Of a stretch of DNA of 22,619 nucleotides, positions 14,069 to 22,239 are shown piece by piece. Within the stretch, counting starts at the first letter, position 1. Each line of letters opens with the position of its first letter. The stretch is taken from the NCBI GenBank assembly GCA_964236535.1, contig CAXSEF010000054.1:1-22619 (forward strand). Reading direction: 5' to 3'. Under the pieces are notes generated by a model. That model searched no databases, was not told the DNA's origin, and worked only from the letters and a program-made list of their open reading frames with translations. The position numbers were made by a program, and so were the translations under genes. This DNA comes from CAXSEF01 sp964236535 (GTDB lineage Bacteria; Pseudomonadota; Alphaproteobacteria; Acetobacterales; Acetobacteraceae).

Positions 14069-14746
14069 ATGAGGGTCGCGCTCTACTATGCGCCGCGGCC
14101 CGACGACCCCTTGCACCACGCCGGCGCCGCCTGGCTCGGCCGCGACCCGGAGAGCGGCGCCACCGTGGCGCAGCCCGCAGTCCCCGGCCTGTCCACCGCT
14201 GCGCTGCACGACGCCACCGCGGCGCCACGCCGGTATGGCCTGCACGCGACCCTGAGCGCACCCCGCCACCTCGCCACCGGGTGGGAGGACTTCGTCGCCG
14301 CGGCCGCAGCGGTCGCAACCCGCACGCCCTGCTTCGACCTCCCGCCGCTGCATCTGGCCGACCTCGACGGCTTCCTCGCCTTGTGCGCGCCCGCATGCCC
14401 GGCGCTGGACGCACTGGCGGAGGCCTGCGTGCGCGGCGTCGATGTCCACCATCTTCGCCCCGACGAGGACGAGCTGCGCAGCCGGCGCGCCGTTGGCCTT
14501 GACGCCGAGCAGGATGCCCTGCTGCGACGTTGGGGTTACCCGCATGTGCTGTCGCGCTGGCAGTTCCACATCACCTTGTCCGGCCGGGTGACACCGAAGA
14601 TCATGCAGAACCTGCAGGCGGCGGCCCGGACGCACTTCGGCAAAGCCCTTCGCCGGACGCGCCGCGTCGACGAGATCTGCATCGTCACGGAGTCAGCTCC
14701 CGGGCTACCGATGCTGATCGGCGAGCGTCTGGCGCTGCGCGGCTGA
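14069..14746 (+). CDS. DUF1045 family phosphonate-metabolism protein (2H phosphoesterase-like)
   Basis: The 225-residue protein starts MRVALYYAPRPDDPLHHAGA and carries the two HxT motifs of 2H phosphoesterases, HAT at 59-61 (RYGLHATLSAP) and HIT at 167-169 (WQFHITLSG). Length and both motif contexts match the family annotated as putative phosphonate metabolism protein, often near phnM and phnN. The 2H fold commonly opens cyclic phosphates. The carbon-phosphorus lyase pathway ends in a 1,2-cyclic phosphate normally opened by PhnP, so replacing PhnP is an attractive but unproved role. The Met at 14069 is chosen because the family begins with MRxALYYAP; no clear ribosome-binding site is visible. 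Repeats flank the gene on both sides. Confidence 0.85.
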   Translation: MRVALYYAPRPDDPLHHAGAAWLGRDPESGATVAQPAVPGLSTAALHDATAAPRRYGLHATLSAPRHLATGWEDFVAAAAAVATRTPCFDLPPLHLADLDGFLALCAPACPALDALAEACVRGVDVHHLRPDEDELRSRRAVGLDAEQDALLRRWGYPHVLSRWQFHITLSGRVTPKIMQNLQAAARTHFGKALRRTRRVDEICIVTESAPGLPMLIGERLALRG

Positions 14747-14780
14747 CAGCAATGGGCCGTGAACGTGACCACTCAGGGCA

Positions 14781-14959
14781 AGTAAGGCCAGAAGCCCTGC
14801 CTCTGCACCCCGCCAAATGCTCAGCTTCTGGTATCCCTATGCTTAAGGAACGGATGCCAAAGACCCCAGGCCTTCGGTGGGTCTGGGCGTAGCCCGCGCA
14901 AGGTTCCGACGGACCGCTTGGGCTGTTGGAATGTGGACGGAGGGAAAGCCCAGCCTTGC
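14781..14959. repeat. Modular hairpin intergenic repeat, degenerate copy
   Basis: The left end at 14783 (AAGGCCAGAAGCCCTGCC) and right end GCCTTGC (14953-14959) match the family with losses. The centre shares ATGCTTAAG and GGATGCCAAAG with the copy at 5911-6100. Weak pairing remains between CCCAGGCC and GGGTCTGGG around 14865-14887. It begins 34 bp after the DUF1045 stop codon. Both this copy and the one at 13840 end in GCCTTGCTTCG. Confidence 0.7.
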
Positions 14960-15000
14960 TTCGCGAGCGATCAACCCGTTGGTATCACCGGACGAGCTGA

Positions 15001-15016
15001 GTCCGGCCGACCGGAC
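15001..15016. promoter_or_regulatory. Single GTCCGG...CCGGAC palindrome
   Basis: GTCCGGCCGACCGGAC has perfect 6-bp arms around a 4-nt centre and the same arms as the three palindromes at 11139-11221. It lies about 100 bp beyond the end of the broken acyltransferase gene and 40 bp after a hairpin repeat. With no intact gene beside it, its role is unclear. Confidence 0.4.
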
Positions 15017-15110
15017 GATGGTCTATCGCCCGCCGACAGGGCGGTCGTACTCGGCTCAGGCCAGCACCGGCCGGGCGGCGCCTCCGCGAGACGCTGGCGT
15101 GCGACAAAGG

Positions 15111-15850
15111 AGAACTTCCTGCGCAGCCTGAGAACCGGCTTCTAGATCGCGTGCCAGCAGAAGACCGCGAACAGCATGATCACGGGCACGGACATCGCCC
15201 ACAGCACGATGGGAGTGCGGCCGGCCCAGGAAAACGTGGCCTGCATCGCCTGCATGATCNNNNNNNNNNNNNNNNNNNNNNNNNNNNNNNNNNNNNNNNN
15301 NNNNNNNNNNNNNNNNNNNNNNNNNNNNNNNNNNNNNNNNNNNNNNNNNNNNNNNNNNNTCGACCGAGGCGAAGCCGGCGATGAGCAGGCAGGCGGCTAG
15401 CCCCGCGCCGAACAGCGGCCAGGAAAAGGGGATTTTGTCGCGGTAGAGTTAGGCGGCGATCCCGAGCACGAATTTCAGGGACAGCCGTGAGCCCGGTCCG
15501 TAGGACAGGTGGTGCAGCGCACTCTGCGCGATGTCACGCGGCTCCATGGCGTAGCCGGTCAGGACCATGACCATCCCGCCGGCACGATCGCGACGGCCAC
15601 GGCGGATGATGCCGAGGACGTTGGTGAAATAGTGCCAGGTATTCGGGCTCGATAAGTAATCCGACATCGGCAGCGCCGTGAAGATCGGCCCGAGCACAAG
15701 TGCGGAAAGTACGATCTCGACTGCCAGTGCGGGAATGATACGCAGGCCGCGGTTGATGATGAAGTTGCCCAGGCTGAGTCGCGTGGCGCTGCCAGCAATC
15801 AGGAAGCCGCTGGGCGCGTTGAGCCTTCGCCCTGCTCGCAAGCCGGTCAT
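15111..15850 (-). pseudogene. Broken acyltransferase-3 (OatA-like) membrane protein gene
   Basis: The 5' part encodes SGFLIAGSATRLSLGNFIINRG and LRIIPALAVEIVLSALVLGP, then a segment ending in SSPNTWHYFTNVLGI, characteristic of membrane acyltransferase-3 proteins that O-acetylate polysaccharides. The N-terminal catalytic-His helix is missing: only 66 bp separate this from the glycosyltransferase. After NVLGI the expected NGSLWTLPYE region is absent. An in-frame TAA (15451-15449) interrupts VLGIAA and LYRDKIPFSW, where an aromatic codon is usual. Beyond the N gap, WAGRTPIVLWAMSVPV and FCWHAI run into TAG (15144-15142), exactly where the family has E of WHxxEKP; KPVLRLRRKF follows. Sequencing error near the gap is possible for one lesion but not for all. 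Confidence 0.8.
15260..15359. other. Assembly gap of 100 N
   Basis: Exactly 100 N bases, the conventional placeholder for a gap of unknown size. It falls inside the broken acyltransferase gene, so the frame relation across it cannot be judged. Confidence 0.99.
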
Positions 15851-15916
15851 ATCGGAACGTGGGTAGTGGCCGCCCGACCACCGGGGGACGTCGGGTAGCG
15901 TCAGGCCGGGACCCGT

Positions 15917-18900
15917 CTATCCGGGCAGGACGAAATCGAACCGGTCGCGCGCCAGATTGACGTTGTAGTGCGGGTCGGCCGCGATGTACTTGGCCCACCG
16001 CGCGTTGAATCGCGCCTTCTCGGCCGCCGCCTGGGTGGTGCGCACCGCCGAGATGCTCTCGTAGTGATACATCTCGCAATATGGCGTGTAGACGATCCGA
16101 TACCCCGCCTCGACGATCCTGAGGCATAGATCGGTATCGTTGAAGTCCACCGCATACCCCTCGTCGAGCCCGCCGACCTGGGCCAGCACGCTCTTGCGTG
16201 TGGCAAGGCAAGCCCCGGTCATCGCCGAGTAGTTGCGCACCACGTGGGTGAAGCCGTTATAGCCGACGAAGTCGCGCGGGAAGGAGTGGTAGACATGCGC
16301 CGCGCCGTCGTTGACCCCGATCACGGTGCCGACGTGCTGGATTGTGCCGTCCGCGTGCAGCAGCCGGCCGCCGACCACCCCGATCTCCGGATCCTGGCTG
16401 AACTCCAGCAACGCGGTCAGCCACTCCTCGCCGATCACCTCCATGTCGTCGTTGAGCAGCACCAAGTGCTCGCTCCGTGCCTCGCGCACCGAGAAGTTTG
16501 CCTTGTGCGCGTAGTTGAACGAGGCACCGCCTTTGTCGTAGCGGACCACGCGCACGCCGCGGCTGGCCATCTCGGCCTGCTGGGTGGCCGACAGGCAGTT
16601 GTCGTCGGCCACCACCACGATCTCGTAGTTCGGGTAGGTCGTCCGTTCCAGGATCGAGCGCACCAGGTTGTCCACCATGTGGAAACGCTCGCGTCCCGGC
16701 AGCTCGATGGCCGTGTTGTTGGTCAGGATCAGGATCGTCACCGGCGGTGTGCCGCGCACATTGCGACGCACCCGGAAGGTGCCAGTCAGCAGGCCCGCCT
16801 CCACCCAGGCGCCGTCGCCGTACTTTTCTCCCACATGCTCGGACAGCGCGCGCAGCCCGGCGGTGAGCGCGTAGGGCTTGGCGTCGACCACCGCTGCCGC
16901 CGAGCCCGGGATCGCCCGCCAGTGGTACAGCGCGCGCGGGATGTGGTGGATGTGCGTGGTTGCGCGCGAGATACGCAGCATCAGGTCGTAGTCCTGCGCC
17001 CCGGAGAACGCCTGCCGGAATCCGCCGAGTGCCAGGAACAGCCGTTTGCGCACCACCAGCATGTGCAGCACGTACATCACGCTCTCGAGGTGCTCTGGCG
17101 AGAAATCCGGCTTGTAGTAGTGGTCGATCAGCCGCCCCGTCTCGTCGATCTTGTCCTCGTCGCAGTACATCGCTTCGATGTCGGCATCGGCGTCGAACGC
17201 GCGCGCCACCTCCAGCAGCGCGTCGGGCGCCAGCACGTCGTCGTTGTCAAGCATCAGCAGGAATTCACCGCTTGCCATCTCGGCGCAGGTGTTCGACGCC
17301 CCGGCAATGCCGAGGTTGGTCTCAAGCCGCCGCACTCTGACGCGTGGGTCGGTGCCGCGCAGCTCCTCCAGCACCGCGACCGTGTCCGCCCGCGTCGAGC
17401 GGTCGTCGCACAGGCACAGCTCCCAGAAAGGATAGCTCTGCGCGAGCACCGACCCCACGCACTCGCGCAGGTAGCGGGGCTCGACGTCATGTACCGGCAC
17501 CAGAACGCTCAGCACCGGCTTCGCGCGTGCCATGCCGGTCAGCGCCGCGCGCGAATAGGCCGATAGCGGCGCGATCAGCGCCGGGGTGGCGATCTGCCGC
17601 GCGGCGCCGAGCCAGCCCACGAAGGGCGGCATCGCAGCGTCGAGCCCGATCGCCAGCAGGCGTTCGCGCAGCTGCACGCCGATCCGTTCGACGCTGTAGT
17701 CTGCCGCCATGCGCGCCTGCGCCCGCAGCCCGCGCGCCTGCGCCTCATCCGGGTCGGAACTGACCGCCAGCATCTGCGCGACCAGGCTGTCCTGCAGCGG
17801 CTCGGCCCAGACATAGCCCGGCATATACGGGCCCGCCTGCCGCTCCACCTCGACCAGCCGATACTCGACCGGATAGCCCACGCTGGCGTCGAAGAACTCC
17901 AGGTTGCCCGAATATCCGGTGGCGATCACCGGCTTACCCATCGCCATGAACTCGGCGATATTCAACCCGAACCCCTCGCTGCGATGCGCCGAGACCAGGC
18001 AGTCGCACGCCTGCTGCAGCAGCGTCATCTGCGACGCGGCCAGCCGGTCGGCCACCACGAGCACATTGTCCACGCCGCGCAGGATACGGTTCAGCTCGCG
18101 CGTCACCCCGGGATCGAGCCCGCTCGAGTGGAACTTGACTACCAGGAACGCGTCGTCGCGGCCCTCAAAGGCGCGGCGAAACGCACCCACCACCATCGCC
18201 GGGTTCTTGCGCGCGGCTGTGCTGCCGACGTCGAACACGGTGAGGAACACCAGCCGGTCCTGCGGGATGCCGAACGCCGCGCGTGCCGGCGCCACCGGCC
18301 CGGGTGCCGCTTCCACCGGCAGCCGCAGCTTGGTCACCGGAACCGGCGCGATGGCCGAGATCGCGTCGCGCTCGAAGGCGCTGTTGGTCCACACCTCGTC
18401 GAGCGGGCCGAACGAGGCAAACCATTCCGGCCGGAACGCCGCCAGCTCCCAAGCCCACATCGCGATGTTGTAGGCGTCGTCGAAACGCCCACGCGGATAA
18501 AGGCCGGCAAGCCAGGCGATCTGGTCGGCATTGGCCAGGATCAGGTTGACCCGGTAGGTCGGCACCCGGCCGATCTCGCGCTGCAGGATGCGGGGCGGTC
18601 CCTGGCTCACGTCGAAGCCGTGCAGCTCAAAGGAGATACCGGCGGCCTCGACCGCCCGCACCATGCTGCGTGCCGCCGTGCCCAGCCCGCTTGTCGCCGC
18701 GAACGGCCCGTAGATGTTCAGCCCGAATGGCTTGGCCAGCATCCCGGCGACACTGGCACTCCATCTCCGGTATGGCGCGGCACCAGGCCCGTCCCGCCCC
18801 TCGGCCCGGCCATGCTCGCGCCAGTGCGTGCGTGCGTCGTCGAGCCGACCGCCGACCGCCTCGCGCACGTCGGGATAGAGATAGAGGTAGCCCTCGGCGT

Positions 18901-19582
18901 CGAAGCCCTCGGTCTCGGCTAGAAAATCCTGGTCCGGCGGCGGTTTCGCATACGCATAGAACGCCTCCGCGGTGACGGTTGGACGCACGCTGCGCCGCTC
19001 CTCGTCACGCCCGTACTGCCGCCAGTGCTCGAACCCGGAACCGAAGCCACCGGCGGCCACCGCCTCGGCCACGTCCGGATTATTGACAAGGTAGATCTCC
19101 TCGCAAAACGACGACGCCGCCGCCTGGTCAGGTCGCTCTGGCGTCGCGTGTATCCGCCGCGCGCTCGGCAGCACCGCGCTCGTTGATCCGTGCCGCTCAG
19201 GGCCGTCCGCCGCGTCGGGTGCACCACCCACGTGCCCAGGCCCCCGCCTGAACGGCACCGCATCTGGCGACGCATGCGCGGAGCGTCGCGTGCGGCCTCT
19301 GGCTGTCGGCGACCGCGGCGGCAATGCCTCTGCCGCCGCGGTCGGACCGGCCATCGGCGACAGTGCGCCGTCCTCATGGTCCGCGAGGCACGGCGGGCAG
19401 GCGCGCTGCCCGGTGGCGATCTCGGCCTGACCGTAGCGGCGCCAATGGTCGAGGCCGCTGGCGACGATGCCCTGGATCACCGCGTCGCCGACATCGGGAA
19501 ACGACGCGAGGTAGGCCTGCTCCGGGAAGTCGCCGTCGTCCAGCGGTCCCGGCTCGCGCAGCGCGTCGGGTACATCAGGCAT
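15917..19582 (-). CDS. Large multidomain glycosyltransferase (repeats + GT4 + two GT2 domains)
   Basis: The 1221-residue protein begins with three ~40-residue repeats (about 19-60, 157-197 and 226-265) of the pattern YLxxxPDVxxAV...HWRxYGxxE, separated by a low-complexity linker. A GT4-type domain spans about 280-670, with FGLNIYGPFAATSGLGTAAR and the nucleotide-sugar motif HRSEGFGLNIAEFMAMGKPV. A first GT2 domain begins near 690 (VLVPVHDVEPRYLRECVGSV) and has LMLDNDDVLAPD. A second GT2 begins near 945 (VTILILTNNT) and has LVLLNDDMEVIGEEW and GGLDEGYAVDFNDTDLCLR. It likely adds several sugars to a surface glycan at the cytoplasmic membrane. GAGG about 10 nt upstream supports the start. It is divergent from the repeat protein at 19766 and next to the broken acyltransferase. 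Confidence 0.9.
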   Translation of the reverse strand: MPDVPDALREPGPLDDGDFPEQAYLASFPDVGDAVIQGIVASGLDHWRRYGQAEIATGQRACPPCLADHEDGALSPMAGPTAAAEALPPRSPTARGRTRRSAHASPDAVPFRRGPGHVGGAPDAADGPERHGSTSAVLPSARRIHATPERPDQAAASSFCEEIYLVNNPDVAEAVAAGGFGSGFEHWRQYGRDEERRSVRPTVTAEAFYAYAKPPPDQDFLAETEGFDAEGYLYLYPDVREAVGGRLDDARTHWREHGRAEGRDGPGAAPYRRWSASVAGMLAKPFGLNIYGPFAATSGLGTAARSMVRAVEAAGISFELHGFDVSQGPPRILQREIGRVPTYRVNLILANADQIAWLAGLYPRGRFDDAYNIAMWAWELAAFRPEWFASFGPLDEVWTNSAFERDAISAIAPVPVTKLRLPVEAAPGPVAPARAAFGIPQDRLVFLTVFDVGSTAARKNPAMVVGAFRRAFEGRDDAFLVVKFHSSGLDPGVTRELNRILRGVDNVLVVADRLAASQMTLLQQACDCLVSAHRSEGFGLNIAEFMAMGKPVIATGYSGNLEFFDASVGYPVEYRLVEVERQAGPYMPGYVWAEPLQDSLVAQMLAVSSDPDEAQARGLRAQARMAADYSVERIGVQLRERLLAIGLDAAMPPFVGWLGAARQIATPALIAPLSAYSRAALTGMARAKPVLSVLVPVHDVEPRYLRECVGSVLAQSYPFWELCLCDDRSTRADTVAVLEELRGTDPRVRVRRLETNLGIAGASNTCAEMASGEFLLMLDNDDVLAPDALLEVARAFDADADIEAMYCDEDKIDETGRLIDHYYKPDFSPEHLESVMYVLHMLVVRKRLFLALGGFRQAFSGAQDYDLMLRISRATTHIHHIPRALYHWRAIPGSAAAVVDAKPYALTAGLRALSEHVGEKYGDGAWVEAGLLTGTFRVRRNVRGTPPVTILILTNNTAIELPGRERFHMVDNLVRSILERTTYPNYEIVVVADDNCLSATQQAEMASRGVRVVRYDKGGASFNYAHKANFSVREARSEHLVLLNDDMEVIGEEWLTALLEFSQDPEIGVVGGRLLHADGTIQHVGTVIGVNDGAAHVYHSFPRDFVGYNGFTHVVRNYSAMTGACLATRKSVLAQVGGLDEGYAVDFNDTDLCLRIVEAGYRIVYTPYCEMYHYESISAVRTTQAAAEKARFNARWAKYIAADPHYNVNLARDRFDFVLPG

Positions 19583-19765
19583 CGGCTGTCACCCTCACGG
19601 TCCCTTGACCCCGCCGCCCGGAGGGCGGAGCGTTCCGTCCGGCAAGGCCGGCCGGGCGCGTCCTGGATCGTGCGAGTAAGCGTGCCGCACCGCGGCAGGG
19701 CTTGCAACTGTGGGCTGCTGCTGCGCGCGACAACGGCCTTTCTCGCGGCAACACGGGTCTGCAGG

Positions 19766-20992
19766 ATGACCCACCCCAGCAAGCCCCGGTGCGCCATGCC
19801 GATCCCGCCCGCATTGCCCGCTCCGGACTTGCCCGCTCCGGACGTGCCAGACCCGGGAAGCGACGCCCACCGGGCCGTGCTGCACGCCAGCGCGCTGTTC
19901 ATGCCCGGACACTACCTGCACACCCATCCCGAGCTGGCGGCGAGTGGCCTTGGTCCGCTCGACCACTACTGCCGGCAGGGCTGGCGGGACAACCGCTCGG
20001 CCAACCCATGGTTCGATCCGGCCTACTACCTGGCCTGCTCGCCGCTGCCGCCGGCCCGCACCGACCCGCTGCTGCACTACGCCCTGCTCGGCAGCCGGGC
20101 CGGAGCGCGGCCGAACGCCGGCTTCGATCCCGTCTGGTATCGCGCCGCATACATGGCGGAGCACGACCCGATCGACCCGCTGGCGCACTACGTCGCCGCG
20201 GGCGAGAGCCTCGACCACCGTCCCTGCCTGGCCTTCGACACCGCATGGTACCGCCACCGCCACCGCTTGCAGGGCAGCACCAGCCCGCTTCTGCACTACC
20301 TCGCCCGCCGCCACACCACATCCGTGAGCCCGCTGCCGGAGTTCGACGTCGCCTGGTACTGCCGCATGCGCCGCGACGTCGTCGCCCTGGGGGCCGACCC
20401 CTTCGAGCACTACCTGGAGCACGGCTGGCGCGAGGGGCAGGACCCCTCTCCCAGCTTCCAGGGCGCGTTCTACGCCCGGCGCTATCTCCCGCGCGGACCG
20501 CGCACGAACCCGCTGCTGCACTATCTCGCGCATCGTCACGAACTGAACTTGCTGCCGACCCTGCACCAAGCCCTGCACCACGACCTCGAAACCGAAGGCG
20601 CCGCCGGCCTGCGCCGCGTGCGCTTCCCGCTGTGCTGGCGTGACGGGATCGCGATCAACATCGACCCGCTTCGGGTGTTCCTCGCCAACCCGAGCCTGGC
20701 ATTCGGCTTCCAATTGGTCTGGAGCAACGAACACCTTGCGGCGCAGCCCATGCTCGCTGTCGCCGAACGTGACCTGCTGCAGGCCTACCAAGCAGACGAC
20801 TCGCACGACGCCGATATCTGCGCCCTTGCCCGGACCTGCTTTGCCGACCCGCGCTGCACCCGCCATGACGGCCGTCCAGCCCTGGCGTTCTACACCCCGG
20901 CCGGGTTGGATGAGATGGCCAGCCAAGTCGTCCGACGCTGGACCCGCTACCTGCCCGACGCGATGATCCACTTGACGCGGTTGCCGCCCTGA
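19766..20992 (+). CDS. Repeat protein with a reduced WbsX-like C-terminal domain
   Basis: The 408-residue protein has a Pro/Ala-rich N-terminus, then six ~36-residue repeats (about 35-255) of the pattern FDxxWYRxxx...PLxHYLxxG, such as FDPVWYRAAYMAEHDPIDPL. These are related to the repeats at the start of the neighbouring glycosyltransferase. The C-terminal ~130 residues contain FGFQLVWSNEHL and CFADPRCTRHDGRPALAFY. They resemble the WbsX (glycosyltransferase family 99-like) motifs where CWANENW and DPRYIRVDGRPVLLVY are usual, but part of the domain is missing. The start at 19766 is a guess between this ATG and 19796; the frame is open much farther upstream but overlaps the divergent gene. 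A role in surface polysaccharide synthesis is inferred from context. Confidence 0.75.
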   Translation: MTHPSKPRCAMPIPPALPAPDLPAPDVPDPGSDAHRAVLHASALFMPGHYLHTHPELAASGLGPLDHYCRQGWRDNRSANPWFDPAYYLACSPLPPARTDPLLHYALLGSRAGARPNAGFDPVWYRAAYMAEHDPIDPLAHYVAAGESLDHRPCLAFDTAWYRHRHRLQGSTSPLLHYLARRHTTSVSPLPEFDVAWYCRMRRDVVALGADPFEHYLEHGWREGQDPSPSFQGAFYARRYLPRGPRTNPLLHYLAHRHELNLLPTLHQALHHDLETEGAAGLRRVRFPLCWRDGIAINIDPLRVFLANPSLAFGFQLVWSNEHLAAQPMLAVAERDLLQAYQADDSHDADICALARTCFADPRCTRHDGRPALAFYTPAGLDEMASQVVRRWTRYLPDAMIHLTRLPP

Positions 20993-21073
20993 GCGGACTT
21001 CATTCGGCAGCGACAAAACGTAGGTGCATACGAGATGAGCCGCGAGCAGCCGCTCCGGTAGACAGCGCCGCAC

Positions 21074-21150
21074 TGGTCGGAGCGGCGGGATTCGAACCCA
21101 CGACCCTCAGTCCCCCAGACTGATGCGCTACCAGACTGCGCTACGCTCCG
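21074..21150 (-). tRNA. tRNA-Pro (anticodon GGG)
   Basis: The reverse strand folds with acceptor stem CGGAGCG/CGCTCCG, discriminator A and encoded CCA (21076-21074). The anticodon stem TCAGT/ACTGA encloses loop CTGGGGG, giving anticodon GGG at 21116-21114. The T arm contains GGGTTCGAATCCC. Length is 77 nt. It lies 59 bp downstream of the MerR-type gene on the same strand, an arrangement common in alphaproteobacteria. Confidence 0.97.
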
Positions 21151-21166
21151 ACCCTGGGCGTGTCTC

Positions 21167-21195
21167 CATGTAGCAGCATGCCCCCGGGCCCGCAA
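21167..21195 (-). promoter_or_regulatory. Candidate sigma-70 promoter of tRNA-Pro
   Basis: On the minus strand, TTGCGG (21195-21190) and TACATG (21172-21167) are separated by 17 bp. The predicted start is near 21160, about 10 nt before the mature tRNA-Pro. It lies within the short gap after the MerR-type gene. Confidence 0.45.
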
Positions 21196-21209
21196 CGCGA
21201 CGGCGCGCG

Positions 21210-21929
21210 TCACGGCAGCAGTCCGCGCAGCGCCTGCAACTCGCGCAATACGCGGTGCAGCAGGGCGTGCAACGCCACATCGGACTGGATCTCGCCCGGT
21301 TCCGGCCGGAGCGGCGCCCCCACTGCGACATCACGGGCGGCGACGGCTGAAACCGCGACACCCGGCGCCAAATCGTCGGGCGGTGTGGCGACGCGTTCGG
21401 CCGCAGCCTCTGCCCGCTCCCCAGGCGTCGCCGGCGGGATGTCGTCGGACAGCCGACCGCCGCCTTCGCGCAGCAGGCGCTGCACGCCCTTGATCGTGTA
21501 CCCCTGAGTGTAGAGCAGGTCCGAAATGCGCCGCAGCAGCGCGATGTCGTCCGGCCGGTAGTACCGCCGTCCGCCACCCCGCTTGAGCGGCCGCACCGTC
21601 GGGAATCGCGTCTCCCAGAACCTCAGCACGTGCTGCGGGATATGCAGCTCATCGGCGACCTCGCTGATTGTCCGAAACGCATTTGGCGCCTTCTTCGAGC
21701 GCGCGCGCTCTTCGGACCCGCCGTCCTCGCCCCGCATCGTCACCGCGCCCGTTGCCTCGTCCGCCCCAGACCGATGCAGACCCGGGGCACCCGAAGCCGC
21801 CGCGCCCGAAACCGTCACTGCCGCGGAGGCCGGATTTGGGTGCGCCGAGACTAACGGTTCCGCAGCTACGCCGCCCCCGCCCAGTACCACCACTGCCCCC
21901 TCGGTCCCGCGCCCAGCCGGCCTAGTCAT
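21210..21929 (-). CDS. MerR family transcriptional regulator
   Basis: The 239-residue protein has a MerR winged helix-turn-helix at about residues 84-155: FRTISEVADELHIPQHVLRF, WETRFPTVRPLKRGGGRRYY, then a helix with YTIKGVQRLLREGG. The remainder is disordered-looking Ala/Pro/Arg sequence with a short helical end (LHALLHRVLRELQALRGLL). No metal-binding cysteines are present, so it is not a metal-sensing MerR; this subtype regularly follows ihfA. The ATG at 21929 overlaps the ihfA stop region by 8 nt, suggesting translational coupling. An internal ATG at 21737 (MRGEDGG) would remove the low-complexity leader and remains possible. Its target genes are unknown. Confidence 0.88.
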   Translation of the reverse strand: MTRPAGRGTEGAVVVLGGGGVAAEPLVSAHPNPASAAVTVSGAAASGAPGLHRSGADEATGAVTMRGEDGGSEERARSKKAPNAFRTISEVADELHIPQHVLRFWETRFPTVRPLKRGGGRRYYRPDDIALLRRISDLLYTQGYTIKGVQRLLREGGGRLSDDIPPATPGERAEAAAERVATPPDDLAPGVAVSAVAARDVAVGAPLRPEPGEIQSDVALHALLHRVLRELQALRGLLP

Positions 21930-22233
21930 CCTTGTCCGGCGGGACGGCGGTGCCGTTCACATGCGCCTTGAGCACCTGGCTTGGGCGGAACACCAGCACA
22001 CGGCGCGGCAGGATCGGCACCTCGATCCCGCTCTTGGGATTGCGTCCAATTCGCCGTCCCTTCTGCCGCACCGAGAAAGTCCCAAACCCGCTGATCTTGA
22101 CCGAATGACCCGATTCGAGCACCAGCGCGACCCGCCCCAGCACCGCCTCGAGCAGCTCCGCCGACTCATTCCGCGACAGCCCGACCTGGGTGTAGATGCG
22201 TTCGGCCAACAGGGCGCGGGTGACCGTGTTCAT
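21922..22233 (-). CDS. ihfA: Integration host factor subunit alpha
   Basis: The 103-residue HU/IHF-family protein starts MNTVTRALLAERIYTQVGLS and carries the DNA-bending arm region GRNPKSGIEVPILPRRVLVF with the intercalating proline, followed by RPSQVLKAHVN. With the beta subunit it bends DNA at specific sites in recombination, replication and transcription. Length is normal, with a short acidic tail (PPDKDD). The upstream frame is open to 22353 but family similarity begins at 22233. No Shine-Dalgarno sequence precedes this ATG. The MerR-type gene overlaps its end by 8 nt. Confidence 0.95.
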   Translation of the reverse strand: MNTVTRALLAERIYTQVGLSRNESAELLEAVLGRVALVLESGHSVKISGFGTFSVRQKGRRIGRNPKSGIEVPILPRRVLVFRPSQVLKAHVNGTAVPPDKDD

Positions 22234-22239
22234 AAAGCA

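Noticed and set aside
4763..14959. The interspersed repeats as a CRISPR array or insertion sequences
   Set aside because: Copies are kilobases apart with genes between them, and none encodes a transposase.
15151..15400. Plus-strand frames running through the N stretch
   Set aside because: They include 100 unknown bases, and the opposite strand carries clear acyltransferase similarity.
19190..19765. Upstream extension of the repeat-protein frame
   Set aside because: It would overlap the divergent glycosyltransferase gene by ~390 bp and has no family similarity.
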